64,000 bases of DNA from Cladocopium goreaui (GCA_947184155.2 CAMXCT020001140.1:110552-174551); one strand, 5' to 3'. Positions 20,204-31,407 are shown, counted from the stretch's first letter. Made by a program: numbers and translations. The notes: generated by a model not told the origin, from the letters alone.

Positions 20204-20309
20204 GTCCAGGCGCCCGGCTTCGTCGACGAAGGCTCCCATCGGGACGAAGGTGTCAAGGCGGGACGTCGACGGTTTTGTTTTTTGTCGTCAGGGCATGGCA
20301 AATCAACAT
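20204..20309 (+). CDS. Candidate exon with good acceptor and donor
   Basis: Acceptor TTTCGCATTTTCTGCAG, 35 codons (VQAPGFVDEGSHRDEGVKAG...) plus one base to donor ACAT|GTGAGC. GC-richer than its surroundings. The donor is also the left edge of element G. Confidence 0.5.
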
Positions 20310-20459
20310 GTGAGCTATGGTCAATACTCATGGTTAAGAACCATTAATAGGGGCTAGTCATCCAATGGTTCATAGGGATTTATAATAACCATTATAAGGA
20401 TCCTTATTATGGATGGGATGACCATCAACCATATAGTGAGTATTGACCATGGCTCATGT
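20308..20459. mobile_element. Inverted-repeat element (family G)
   Basis: CATGTGAGCTATGGTCAATACTCA...TGAGTATTGACCATGGCTCATG: about 24-bp arms with one or two mismatches, 150 bp overall. Confidence 0.7.
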
Positions 20460-20733
20460 CGCCTTAGAATCCCCAGGAGTTTCAGGAGCTCATAGGACTT
20501 CCATGAGAATTGGCAGCTTTACACCATGATATACTGTAAGATCTGTAAGTCTTCCTGCGGGACAGATAGAATCGGACCAGATGTTGGACCGATGATGGCA
20601 ATGATCTCGGAGACGCATAGCATCAATAGATATCAATAGCCAAATGATGCCAAATGTATCTCCTCGCTCCCAAAATTCGTGGGAAAAAATGACGGGAACG
20701 CGCAAAATCCATCAAAATCCAAAGTGATTCGCA

Positions 20734-20973
20734 GGAATTTTCCATTCTCATCCCCCAAATTCACCACGGTGCTCAGAAACTTCCAAAGTGGGATGCGATG
20801 GACAAGGACTGGCCGGGCGCGTTGAGCCAAAAGCAAAGGATGGCAAAGGATCGATTGCTGCGATGTGAAATTCGATGATTCCTTTGTTCTTGCGAAGTCC
20901 ACTTGATCTGCTGAATCTGCTGAATTTCAAAGATGGTTTTTGGATGGACAAGGCCTTGTCACCGAGTTTATAA
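20734..20973 (+). CDS. Candidate exons, unknown protein
   Basis: 20734-20877: acceptor AGTGATTCGCAG, 47 codons (begins EFSILIPQIHHGAQKLPKW, then MDKDWPGALSQKQRM) to TGA. 20898-20973: acceptor TTTGTTCTTGCGAAG, PLDLLNLLNFKDGFWMDKAL, TAA. An earlier segment at 20566-20637 (RIGPDVGPMMAMISETHSIN) is also open. Minus-strand frames 20490-21002 are open as well and may be shadows. Confidence 0.4.
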
Positions 20974-21384
20974 TCCACAAGATTAAATCCCTGAATATTC
21001 AAAGTCTCGGAAAATAATGGAGTTTATGACAGTTTATGAATCCTCTTAGGAATTTCCGCCATAGAATGGGGGGGACATCCATCGGATGTTTATGATCTAC
21101 AAAGGGATGTTTATGACAATATTGAGTGTTTGCGGGGTGTTTTGGAAGTTTTAGTCGTGTTCCCGGATGTTTTTTTCTGGGGAGGGCTCACACTCCAAAC
21201 CCAGACACCGAGCTTTTCCGGGTTCAACCGCGAGCAACGTCCTTGAATGCACAATTTTGATATGGAGGAAATCGGTGAAATCTAGTAGCCCAAAAATTAC
21301 CTCAAGTTATCAGTTTTCAGGATTTGCAGGTGTTTGCAGGCGTTTGCGTTTTTTTTTTCTCGGTTTTTTGGTGGGTAATTTTAG

Positions 21385-21454
21385 GTACGTCAAAGCAGCC
21401 ATCTGCCAAAACAGGGTTGGAGTGTTCATTTCCAGGGCGGGTATTGCTTGCTAG
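21385..21454 (+). CDS. Weak candidate exon
   Basis: Acceptor GGGTAATTTTAG; G, then YVKAAICQNRVGVFISRAGI to TAG. Short. Confidence 0.25.
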
Positions 21455-21459
21455 CTTTG

Positions 21460-22680
21460 CCAACGAAAAATGATGCGATGGGTGATTTCATGGACGCACA
21501 CCCTCCCATTCCAAAGTTTCAAATGGCCCACTGGCTAAAAGTCAAGTGAGAGAGGGCTGCGGAAAGTGGCGTACAGGCAACATCCCTTCTATATAATATT
21601 ATATACATATTCACAAAGATGCAAGATGATTTTAGGATATTCTATGGAAATTAGGTGAGATAAGGGTAGAATCAGGCAAAATAGGATCACGCAGCAAAAC
21701 TCTCAAACAAAAGTAGGGGTTTGAAGATCCAGGTCCGCAATTCAAGTTCTACGGAAAACTAGGGGCTGTACTGTAATGCTCAAATGCTACGAAACCTTCA
21801 TGAAACAGCTGCGGCAAGAAAAAAAACCCAATGTTCAGACCTCTGTGAAGGGAGGTTACTTATAATTACTTATATCGGGTTTCAATAAACGGAGAATCCC
21901 CAAAATGATTGGTTTATAATGAAAAATCTACCATTATGGATGGTTTAGTGGTATCCGCATTTTAACCGCCATAAATCTGGAACGTCCAGGATTTGAACTC
22001 ATTCAGTGAGAATGACATCCATCCGGGCTTCCAGCTAGGCAGGTGACTTGGTGGCTATCCACTTTGGTGGGACGGGATTTCTTTAGAATCAAATAAATAG
22101 AAAACTGGATGGTAAAGTGATAGCATTTATCAAACATGAATGGGTGCCTTGGTATCCGGTGCCCCATTTTCGAGCCATATCTATGTGGCTGCCGCTGCTT
22201 GCTGGTCCTATTTTGATAAAAAATAAGTGCCCGAAAAATATCATTCATGAGGGCTAGCCCCAATCTATATTATCAATTTATTCCCGAGTCAATGTTAATA
22301 TATAGATTCAATGTTAATCTGTTGAGTCAATATAGATTGTTAATCTGTTGATTAATCTTGTTAATGTTAACAATTTATCTTATAATTTTATCCTATGGCC
22401 CGCATACTGTCACGTTAATCTGTTGAGTCAATGTGGGACACACTTTCGCCTCCTAGAAGTCTTGAATTGGATCAGGCAGGACCGAAGGACGATGCACAAG
22501 ATCTGATATAAGTTCATTTAAATCCAATGTGTTCTATATTTCTGTATATTTCTATATTATAGCCATATATATTTCTATAGAAGTCATATTGGGATGTCTC
22601 GTGAATCATCCTTTCTGTATCTTTCTGTCCTAGCAAAATATTGCTGGCCAGGCAGCCCTTTTTGAAGATCCCACAATCTC
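21460..22680. other. No gene seen
   Basis: Mixed AT-rich sequence with a GTTAATCTGTTGAGTCAAT word repeated at 22268-22435. Minus frame 22003-22263 is open but unconvincing. Confidence 0.4.
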
Positions 22681-22684
22681 ATAA

Positions 22685-22834
22685 ACCCTTCGGGGAAGTC
22701 TGCGGCCAGGCAACTTATCTTCTGTGGCTCGCTTGGCACAACAGCAGCGGCAGAGCCTCTTTATGCCCATCGTAGAGCTTGGAGCCCAGCCCACTAACTT
22801 GGCCTCTTTAGGGAGCCAAGTTGTGGTTTGCTGA
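22685..22834 (+). CDS. Candidate exon, unknown protein
   Basis: 49 open codons (LRPGNLSSVARLAQQQRQSL, then VELGAQPTNLASLGSQ) between TAA and TGA. Locally GC-rich compared with both flanks. No splice site fixed. Confidence 0.4.
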   Translation, partial: TLRGSLRPGNLSSVARLAQQQRQSLFMPIVELGAQPTNLASLGSQVVVC

Positions 22835-22839
22835 CGATT

Positions 22840-23655
22840 TTCGCCAATTGAGAAGCCATGAATCTAGTGGCCATAAATAATGGCATGCTGTCTGGCATTT
22901 CATTTTCTATCATTTGAAATGATATATAATTGGTGGCATCCAGTCAATATGATCTTTCTGTATATGGCACTTTAAACCACTTGAACTTTGTGACTGGACG
23001 TCTCAGCACTGTTCAAAACCCGTGTTGATTCCCTGTGAATCAAATGTTGGGTCTATTTGCTGACATTTGCGGTAAACATTTTCTCTTTTGACGCCCGTAG
23101 GTAGTGTTTGACGTCCGTAGTCAAAATTTGGCAACATTTGCGGTAACCACAATCTTACTTTAAAAACAACATGCGGAGAGTGACAGTGGCTGATATAAGA
23201 TGAGCGGTCAATCCTGAAGAGATCACAGTTTATCACGTTTTGTCGCGGCTTTTCCGACAACATGTCATATTTTTACGGGGCAAAAAGTTCACGATTTGTC
23301 ACGTTTTTTTTTTTTTTTAACTACATCTTCCAAACAAAGGATGCCTGCGTTTTTGCCTTGATTTCCGACAAACTCTGATGGATTTCCCACAAATTCCGAC
23401 AGATGTCACCAAAATCAAGCATTATAAGAGATGTATATCATAATATTTTGACAACATTGCTAATTTTCGATCTATAAGTATAAGCGTATACATACATTCT
23501 CAGGGATTGATTATTATATGATATTATACGGGGTTATTCATCATATATAAAATCCAAATCTAAGCAAGAAAAATGGGGATGATCACAATCCATAAACAGA
23601 AAAGTTCCGTGCCAAAAACCAGCCTTTGACAAGGTCATTTATGGGACGACCAACA
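22840..23655. other. No gene seen
   Basis: AT-rich sequence with a GACGCCCGTAGGTAGTGTTTGACGTCCGTAG partial duplication near 23085-23125 and a T16 run near 23306. Confidence 0.4.
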
Positions 23656-23659
23656 AGGT

Positions 23660-23767
23660 CATGTTAGATCCACAGTTTGCGAACTGGAAGATGTAGCATA
23701 GATTTATAGTTGATTGACCTATTCAAAATGGTGATTTTCAATAGCTATGTTAGTTTACCAGAGGGTA
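23660..23767. mobile_element. MITE family A copy 10, left end lost
   Basis: CCACAGTTTGCGAACTGG...TTTTCAATAGCTATGTTAGTTTACCAGAGGGTA. The left half is the CACAGTTTGCGAACT type and the outer TIR is missing. Confidence 0.7.
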
Positions 23768-23997
23768 AATAATATATATATATATATTATATATATATGT
23801 ATAGACAATTATACTTCTATAAGCAAAAAGTAAACAATAAGCTTGGAGTATTTAGAGTATGTAAATGTGAACGATATTGGCATGTTGGTGATTTTGGAAA
23901 GTCACACATTCCATCTACTTCGGGATGATTATATATGCTATTAATGGCAGACATGGTGTTACAGAAATGACATTTCCAACAGGTCCATGGGTCCATA

Positions 23998-24318
23998 GTG
24001 ACAGTCCCCTGGCAGTGCCATCCATCACCCCACGTTCTTAGGCCCATTCCCAAGGCTTCAGTGACTCGGCTACATTGGATAGAGTCGGATAGAGGGTCAC
24101 CGAAGTGGCGCGAAGTATCCTTCGATGACACTACTTCTGTGATGGCCAATGTGCCGCAGATTGTAACAGATACCTGCAGAAGCATTGTGTTGTTACGGTT
24201 GACAGTTAAGTTGATGGTGCTACTGAAACAAAAAAGTGCATGTCTTACAGTCTTACAGCAACTGAGATTGCTTTTGTTTATCCCGATGGACTGTGATGGA
24301 CCAGTGATACCTGTTTGA
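23998..24318 (+). CDS. Candidate ORF, unknown protein
   Basis: 106 open codons (TRLHWIESDRGSPKWREVSF, then QIVTDTCRSIVLLRLTVKLM). The minus strand is also open for 168 codons over the same span (23817-24323), so strand is uncertain. Confidence 0.3.
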   Translation: MTVPWQCHPSPHVLRPIPKASVTRLHWIESDRGSPKWREVSFDDTTSVMANVPQIVTDTCRSIVLLRLTVKLMVLLKQKSACLTVLQQLRLLLFIPMDCDGPVIPV

Positions 24319-24424
24319 AACACACTGCCTAGTAGACAAGCACGATATCACTTCCTTGCCCCGGACTCGACGAACTTGACAGGCCATTGTATTGGATTGT
24401 GAAATCTTTGTGAAACAAGTTATT

Positions 24425-24523
24425 CTGGTTGGTGGTTTGGAACATGTTTTATTTTTCCATATATTGGGAACAATAATCCCAACTGACTAATTTTTTTCAG
24501 AGGGGTTGAAACCACCAACCAGT
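24425..24523. mobile_element. MITE family B copy 3
   Basis: CTGGTTGGTGGTTTGGAACATG...TTTTTTTCAGAGGGGTTGAAACCACCAACCAG. Confidence 0.9.
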
Positions 24524-24723
24524 ATTGCTAAGCCATCTCTGGAAAAAGACCAGTCGCAAGTAGATCTTGTTTTTCCATTGAGTGGTTCACCGTTCGATAG
24601 ATCGAGGGCTACCCAAATGCACAAGTAGCCCTTGAGCAACCCGCTGGACCGATCCCTTGGTTACGAATGGATGCCATGCTCAAAACATGGATAACTTGGT
24701 AAATTGCCTCTAAGGATTAGGGG

Positions 24724-24939
24724 ATGGTCCGTAGCAATTTGGTCAGGGTTCCCATGATGGATGGCACCATGATGGCCGTTTTGTTATGTTTTGTTCCAAC
24801 ATCTGAGGCCAAAGCGTACAACAAAAACACCTTGCACTACTGCAGCAGCAGCTTCAGAGAGAGTCGACAGAAGCGCCGCGCCAAGAAGCGACCTGCCACG
24901 GTCCGTGGCTCAGAGACCGTCCAGCCATGGAAAAGCTAA
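24724..24939 (+). CDS. Candidate ORF, basic C-terminus
   Basis: 71 codons ending EAKAYNKNTLHYCSSSFRES then RQKRRAKKRPATVRGSETV. A second frame is open for 62 codons. GC-rich locally (24830-24930). Function unknown. Confidence 0.35.
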   Translation: MVRSNLVRVPMMDGTMMAVLLCFVPTSEAKAYNKNTLHYCSSSFRESRQKRRAKKRPATVRGSETVQPWKS

Positions 24940-25179
24940 AACTGCCTGGCCTGTTTCTGAACCTATTGTTATCATATGACTGGGGGAATAATCATGAATT
25001 AAGCAATATTCACCAACTGTTTGAAGGGTACTTGGGGTGCCGGGGTTTTGACTCATAACCTCATAGCCAATTCTTTTTCGACAAATGAACTTGTTGTCAA
25101 GATTCAGGAAATTCAAGTCCAAACATTGCCAAACATACCAAGTTTCTTCAGTATACAGTATACGACATTTCACTAAAGC

Positions 25180-25790
25180 TGTTTGGAGATTTTAGCCTGA
25201 CTCTGTTTCACAGGGCTCTTCTGGTCTTAGTTCCACCCTTCCATAGCCTGGTGAAGGGAAATGCCGTGAATACTGATGACATGACTGATGACTGCTGATT
25301 CAGTGCTGAGACACTGTACACACTGGGTAGATATCCCCTGAATCAGCTGAGCAACTATGCAGAAAATAGCGAAAAAAAAACATAAGACTCAATGTCTGCC
25401 AGGGCGAAAAGTCTGCGAATGACTCTTCAGTACCCTGAAGTCAGCCATTCTTTTCTGAGGTTCCAGAGGGTTTCCCATCTGGCAAGTTGCAGTGGACACA
25501 GGCACACTGCATAGCATGAGAACACAGGGTGAATTTCCAGTGGCGATCCGAAGGAGTGTCACGTGTTCTCATGTTTCTTGTGTAGATGTGCCATGGTCAA
25601 AACTTGCATGTGTAGATGCCCAATGTGAGATTTACTTTTTTCCGCGACCCCCAAGATAGAAAAGTGTTTCCAGGATGCTACAATTGAAATTGACTTCATC
25701 TTTCCAGCTTTCCCACTTTGTCTAATTTAAGTGGTTGTTACACCTGGCACTTTTCCGAAAAGTCCCCAAGGTGGGAGGTGAGAACAAGAA
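25180..25790. other. No gene seen
   Basis: Mixed sequence with short words and no strong exon. Confidence 0.4.
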
Positions 25791-26004
25791 GATCTGTTGA
25801 GCAAGAAACATACACAACATGTCATCATGCCTTGTTTGAAGATCAACATATCCACAAAATCCCATACCCCCGCCCCATTGACCCGTAGTGACAGGACAGG
25901 CGGCTGGTCATCGGGCGGGAGATGCTTCTTGGCTGAAGGGTTAGGGCCTTGTCAGGGTATCTACATATTATGGGGAGCCAGTTGGACCTTCCAATTGAAT
26001 CCAA

Positions 26005-26241
26005 TTGAGTGAACCACATGACAAAGAATTGGAGATTTCCAAAAAAAAATCAAGGGCTACCCCTAAATCATCCATGTTTTTTTTTCCCATACTAAAACCA
26101 TCCAGCGACTATGGGGTAGCGACGGAGTTTCGTTGCATCTGGGCCATCTGGGCCTGGCAGCCCAGGTTCCAGAAGCAGACTGGAAAGGTGCGCCTCCAAA
26201 CTTCGGTCCCTGGTTATCCCGTGGTCATCCATCGTCCTTAG
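26005..26241 (+). CDS. Weak ORF
   Basis: 78 codons, including CIWAIWAWQPRFQKQTGKVR. No splice support. Confidence 0.2.
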   Translation: MSEPHDKELEISKKKSRATPKSSMFFFPILKPSSDYGVATEFRCIWAIWAWQPRFQKQTGKVRLQTSVPGYPVVIHRP

Positions 26242-26536
26242 TTGAACATGAGGTTAGATGATGATAACCATGGATAACCGTGTTTAAGATGTTAATATAT
26301 GTTAATAATTGTTAATAATTTTAATTTGTTTTATAATTTTAATGACTTAAGTTTAATTATCATCCATGTTTGATGTTTAGTGTTTTAGTTGATGACCAAT
26401 TTCTATTCAAGAGCCCTGATGCCAGTCGAATCTTCGATTGGGCATTTTTAAATGGGGGGTATCCCCAGCTCCGCCAAAAGATGCGTACCATTTCAATTCA
26501 TTCGACTGAATATCATGGAAATTATCCAGAAATTAT

Positions 26537-26648
26537 TTGGCTATGGATCAATACCTATACATACCATTTTTTGTGGGTTATTCACATCCATAAATCCCAG
26601 CTATTTTGGATTATTTTGGGGTTCACCAGGTACCAGGGTTTTGACACA
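26537..26648 (+). repeat. Family F repeat
   Basis: TTGGCTATGGATCAATACC...CATCCATAAATCCCAGCTATTTTGG...GTACCAGGGTTTTGACACA. Confidence 0.8.
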
Positions 26649-26993
26649 CTTGGTTTCATGGAACGAAGTCCGCCCAGAGGTCAGGGGTCAACGGGCAGCA
26701 TCACCAATGCTCGAGTGAATTTCGGCAGAGAGAAGATCAAGCTGCTGCGACCCTGGATGTCATGTTGTGTTGTTGCATGTTATAATGCAACTGCGTAAAA
26801 TGTTCGGTATAACTGCTACTTTCAATACATTCTACTGTTTTTTTTTTTTCCGGCAAAATTTGTTCAAGTCCATCCATGTTCACATCGGTTGGACGTCCAC
26901 CAAAATGATGATGCCTCTAATGAAGCGGTAGCCCAGCGGTTCAAGATGTCATGTTAACTGTTAACCCATAAAATTCAATTAGGTTGATTGCAG

Positions 26994-27096
26994 AAACTGT
27001 GCAGAACTGATTGACATTGGAATTTCGATGATTTCACGCGGTAATCTGCACACACGATCCAACCTGCGTCGAAGAACTTTCCATTGGAAGCAGCAG
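26994..27096 (+). CDS. Candidate exon with both splice sites
   Basis: Acceptor AATTAGGTTGATTGCAG; A, then exactly 34 codons (NCAELIDIGISMISRGNLHT...RRRTFHWKQQ) to donor CAGCAG|GTCTGT in phase 0. The open minus frame is its antisense. Confidence 0.5.
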
Positions 27097-27226
27097 GTCT
27101 GTCTCCCTCTCTTTGCCTATGCACTGTGCAAAGACTAGGTGCAAATTCAACCCCGGATCCATCCCAATAACGATAATCTGCTAAAATGATACCCAAATTA
27201 TCCCAAATGAAACAGCGGACGCTGCT

Positions 27227-27250
27227 TATCCGGGGTTGACACTACACCTA
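27227..27250. repeat. Solo end of element J
   Basis: ATCCGGGGTTGACAC matches the right arm of the element at 29024-29179. Confidence 0.4.
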
Positions 27251-27415
27251 AACTAGGTTTCCCAAAGTCCAACAGTCGCAACTCTCTGCAAACTGAGCTC
27301 TGGAGAGACATTCCTGTTCCAGCACATTCATTTGATGTTCATGTCGTTTGATACATTCTACATCGTCCTGTCACGTTTTTTGCACATCCAGTTCATGTTT
27401 TCATGTTTTCTACAG

Positions 27416-27968
27416 TGGCAGCCTGGCTAAAAATTCTACAGATTCTACAGCCGCATCCTGGCCATCCAAGATGGAGGGGGTTGGCTGAATCTCAGGGATG
27501 TGATCAGTGTGATCTAGCCGGATCCAGCCGGCGATGTGAAAAAAATCTTGGGAAAGACGTGGAAAGACTGTGACTTTCGCCATGGCAGATAGCTGGCCTT
27601 TTTGAGCAAGAGCAGATTTTTTTTTTATCATGTTGAAAGAAGACCAGAAAAAGTCTGTAAACAAACATAAAGGGGGGAAACCCACCACCAAGATGGATCT
27701 TTTCCTGGGGAAAGCATGGCTTTTCCACATCTGTTTGTATACCCCAGGTGTCCGTCTTCCGCCTCCTTGCTGATCTTGTGTGTCTCACTGACAGGGAGCA
27801 CGGCTCACACGGTGGCTGAAAGGGTGTCTAGAAAGAACAGGCAGCAAATTGCGTGGTGTTTTTGACCCACCTCTGAGCATGTGGCAGCACGATTCTGGGC
27901 GGAACCGCTATTGGAATTTGTTTTTTTTTTTTTGCTCAGAATGCTCAGACAGAAACTCCTGGATCTGA
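27416..27968 (+). CDS. Candidate exons, unknown protein
   Basis: 27416-27573: strong acceptor TCATGTTTTCTACAG; TG, then 51 codons (AAWLKILQILQPHPGHPRW..., GCDQCDLAGSSRRCEKN) to TGA. 27795-27968: acceptor TGTCTCACTGACAG, 57 codons (GARLTRWLKGCLERTGSKL..., CSECSDRNSWI) to TGA. Inside the second, T12GCTCAG at 27939 is a still stronger acceptor for NAQTETPGSEWYIHLKQM. Confidence 0.4.
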
Positions 27969-28146
27969 ATGGTACATCCATTTGAAGCAAATGATTTGTC
28001 CATTGCACAAATGACATCAATCTCATGATCAGAATGCAGCTCCTGAGGCAGGGGAACGGGAGGCTATGGGAGGCTATTACCTGCGATCCAAGATGATGTG
28101 TGTTTGTTTGCGTGTTTGTGTGTGGGTGCGTGTGTGTTTTGAAAGA

Positions 28147-28290
28147 TATTTTTCTATGTGTTTATATACGTATGTATATATATATATCATATCATATATA
28201 TATATAATATCATATCATATATATATATAATATTATATAATATAATATGATATGATATAATATAATATAATATGTTTATATCCTATATAA
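28147..28290. repeat. AT-rich TATCATATCATATATATA tract
   Basis: Low-complexity TATA/TCATA words with local self-complementarity. Confidence 0.8.
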
Positions 28291-28427
28291 GTGACTTTGC
28301 ACTGAATGATTATTACCTTGCACTGTGCCGTGCAATTTCTGCTTTCTGGTTGTTGTTTCAATGTCATCCGGGCCATCCAAACTGAACCAGAAATCAGGCT
28401 TGTCTTTTTAATGCGTCTGCACTACAC

Positions 28428-28911
28428 ATGAAGATAAAGAAAAGTTGGATCAGCCGCCTATTTTTTCTATCCAATACTCTGATTCAAAAAGATGTCGATT
28501 GCCGAGACATTCTTTCGGGAGTGGGGCTGAAATCAAGAAATTTTTGTTTGCAGTACGGACGCAATTTGTCAGCACTGCATATATTCCTGAGACTGTCAAG
28601 CAGTACCCGAAGTGAAAATGCACTGGTCTACTGGTCGACTCCTGTGTGAGATTCGTGTTTTCATTGAATTGTGGCAACATTTGGCTATGGATCAATACCT
28701 ATACCTACCATTTTTAGTGGGATGAACATCCATTTACCAGCTATTTTGATGTTCACCAGAGGGGTACAAGGTTTTGACCCACTGCCATTTGTACAAAGCA
28801 ACGGGCTGAGACAAGGATTTGCACATGGATTGGTTACCCATATTGCATCGACAGGCCTTGCCAGCGGGTGACTGCCACACTGCTGCTGTTGGGTTTGGCC
28901 AACGCAGTGAG
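28428..28911 (+). CDS. Candidate exons around a family F repeat
   Basis: 28428-28649: 73 codons (IQKDVDCRDILSGVGLKSRN, LRLSSSTRSENALVYWS) to TGA. 28815-28911: WIGYPYCIDRPCQRVTATLL, ending at the consensus-like donor GTGAG|GTGAGA. A second frame is also open there. Family F 28681-28780 lies between them. Confidence 0.35.
28681..28780 (+). repeat. Family F repeat
   Basis: TTGGCTATGGATCAATACC...GATGAACATCCATTTACCAGCTATTTTGATG...GTTTTGACCC. Confidence 0.85.
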
Positions 28912-29023
28912 GTGAGATGGATAATCTCAGCACTGTTGTGGAGAGTTGCTATATGTTGCCATGGTCAAAAGATGGATAGTATATCCAAAAAAAGGTGGAT
29001 TGCTATCAATCCATTCATATAAA

Positions 29024-29179
29024 TTTCTATAATGTCAACCCTGGATTAATAAGCCCCAAACGGCTGTTTAATTGGGGGGGTACCATAAAAAAATATAGTG
29101 GATGACATGACTATTGGAGGAGTACCCCCCTAAAAAAAAAACTATGGTTTAGTCTCATCCGGGGTTGACATTATAGAAA
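29024..29179. mobile_element. Inverted-repeat element (family J)
   Basis: TTTCTATAATGTCAACCCTGGAT...ATCCGGGGTTGACATTATAGAAA: about 23-bp arms with one mismatch, 156 bp overall. The interior has a second nested pair, GGGGGGGTACC...AGTACCCCCC. Confidence 0.8.
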
Positions 29180-29335
29180 ATTATGCTTGGATTCCCAGTC
29201 ATTGTTGAATGTATGACCAACTGTACTGCTTGACCATCACTGTCCCTGTGATATCGGACTCTCGGGCATGCCAGGCATGACATGGTAGATATGGATATGG
29301 TACCGGACTGGTTTTCTGGAATTATCTATGAATTA

Positions 29336-29660
29336 TCCTGGTACACCAAATTTTCACCAGAATTTTCAGCAGACACATATTACACATCATTTTCCCAAGA
29401 ATTTTCACCAGAATTGTCCAGAATTATCTCAAATTTTCACCAGAGGTGTACCGTAATAATTGCACCAAAATTTGCACCAGTACCCATGAAAATATGTGAA
29501 AATTAGGTGTACCAAATTATCATGGTACTGCCATGATAATTACCTATTACATCCTATTACCATTAGGTGTAGCATGATGATTACCATGATAATTACCAAA
29601 AATTAGGTGTACCATAATTATCATAGTCCCAAGTTATGAAAACATATGGTACTGCCATGG
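29336..29660 (+). repeat. Degenerate tandem repeats
   Basis: AATTTTCACCAGA recurs at 29348, 29399 and 29431. Then GGTGTACCA and ATTATCATGGTACTGCCATGATAATTACC words recur to 29660, several self-complementary. The 74-codon ORF at 29282 is largely this repeat. Confidence 0.7.
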
Positions 29661-29759
29661 ATTGTGCCATGCGATCGAAGGCTTTTTGGCGCAGATGGTG
29701 AAGCCTTGCCATTCCCCAGCTGGTCGCCTGTCACGAATTTTGAGGTGTCACTGTTGTAG

Positions 29760-30025
29760 ATGTTATTACAGGTATATTTGTACTATTCTATCTATAATGT
29801 ATTCTATCATATAATTTATCACATATATGTATATATATATTATAGTATATATTTATATATCTAATGATATCAATTAATATAATACATAGGCAGATTATAT
29901 ATAATGTATATACATTATACTATATATATATAGATAGATGAAATAGATATATTATAGATATGTTATACTATATATATATATATTATACACATATTATCAA
30001 TGTTAAATATTAAATAATCAATATG
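29760..30025. repeat. AT-rich TATATATAGATAGA block
   Basis: Low complexity; no gene. Confidence 0.7.
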
Positions 30026-30061
30026 ATCTATGATTTTATAGAGGTTCCTGGCAATCGCCAG

Positions 30062-30839
30062 CTGGGCCAGGCAAGACACAGAGTTGCTGGCGGAGGATCC
30101 ACCCATTTTTCTCCTGCCTGGCCGACGCGTTTCGACTGAAACGCATGGGAAAAGCATTGGAAAAGCTGTGAAATTCTTGGAGATCCAGTAATTCCTTGGT
30201 GAACATCTGAGAATCTGGGTGAAAATCCACTTCCAAAGATTCCAGCTGATCTTTTTTTAATGATTTTTTGAGTGGAGCAATGTAAGTGAAAAACTCGGTC
30301 ATCCTACATCGCTGGAGTACACCGTGCCAGGCGCAATTTCTTGTCTTCCTTCGAGGCAGAGCGACTGCTTCGTGACTATGAATCTTGGCGGCGGAGATCG
30401 GATGGATCGGATGTGACGATCGGATGTGGCTGGATGACCTGATAGAACTCAGGGGTGTAACTTGCGGATTGGTACACGCAAGCTATGAGGAAGCCAGCAG
30501 ATAATGAAGTGAACATGTACATGTTGAACCACTGTGGTTCCAGGTTAGTTTTTTTTTTTTCGCCATGTTCGAACCAAGGATGTTGAGCTTATTCCAGACT
30601 TTGTTCGCTCGAACCTCGGTCGACCCGGTGGAGAAGAAGCTGGAACTATGAGCTAGTGGCCGGAGTGTACTTGTAGACTAGTAGGGAAAAGATGGGAACA
30701 CTAATTATGCAATATTATGCACATTTATACACCAGTTCCACGTACTGATGCCCAAAAAAAAACTGAGGCAACGCGAATGACAGTAGCTCCCCTGCAAATG
30801 CGCGCTGTGTGTGGGTGCCCAGCATCCGTTGAGGATTGA
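30062..30839 (+). CDS. Cluster of four candidate exons
   Basis: 30062-30191: acceptor GGCAATCGCCAG; C, then WARQDTELLAEDPPIFLLPG..., TAA. 30290-30442: 50 codons with FLSSFEAERLLRDYESWRRR and SDGSDVTIGCG, TGA. 30579-30656: acceptor after T12, DVELIPDFVRSNLGRPGGEE..., TAG. 30736-30839: acceptor TTTATACACCAG; TT, then PRTDAQKKTEATRMTVAPLQ..., TGA. All lie on one strand and are locally GC-rich, but each reaches a stop, so donors upstream of those stops are needed. The minus frame 30036-30302 is also open. Confidence 0.4.
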
Positions 30840-31062
30840 TAGCAGGGCAAAATGTACATGGGCAGGATCACCCCCCACCTGAAAGAAGCTGATGGGGACA
30901 TAGTGGCACAGAGGGAGGCTGGATGTGGGGCACTATTCACTATTCTACTGATTTCTTCTGATTCTGTGATCATTATTTTGCAGAAATTGTTGCTGCATTC
31001 CAAAAGCATCCAATTTAGCACTACAAGCAGCCCGATCACACATGGTAAAACAATGTAAAACA

Positions 31063-31150
31063 GGTATTTTCAATGGGAAAATCCACTATAAATATCTATA
31101 AATCACAATTTTTAATGGGAAAATCCACTATAAATGGCCATTTTCAATGG
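31063..31150. repeat. Internal fragments of MITE family A
   Basis: TTTTCAATGGGAAAATCCACTATAAATATC, then TTTTTAATGGGAAAATCCACTATAAATGGCCATTTTCAATGG: two partial cores without outer ends. Confidence 0.6.
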
Positions 31151-31223
31151 AAAACAGGCTTAGCCAGCTGAGACACGAGCCGCACCATCTGCCACTTCCA
31201 TAGAGAACTGGGATCAGTACTGA

Positions 31224-31350
31224 CCGATCAGTCGACCGCGCGCGCAGATGCAGCGATTTCCCGCATCGTTTTGCCAGTCGGTGCCCGAAGCAGGCAGGTC
31301 CGAAGATTCAGAAGATGCCATATTAGAACATAGTGGTGCCCCATAGATAG
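31224..31350 (+). CDS. Weak candidate exon
   Basis: Two plus frames are open (RPRAQMQRFPASFCQSVPEA...EDSEDAILEHSG to TAG, and DQSTARADAAISRIVLPVG) as well as the minus frame. GC-rich patch; coding is likely only if a splice site is shown. Confidence 0.25.
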
Positions 31351-31407
31351 CGTTCAGTTGGTGCACATAACCACAATAAGTGGGACTTATGGTAGATCGA
31401 ACTAGTT

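Noticed and set aside
23817..24323. 168-codon minus ORF
   Set aside because: The antisense plus frame is also open and reads at least as well. No motif or splice support, so it was not annotated as a gene.
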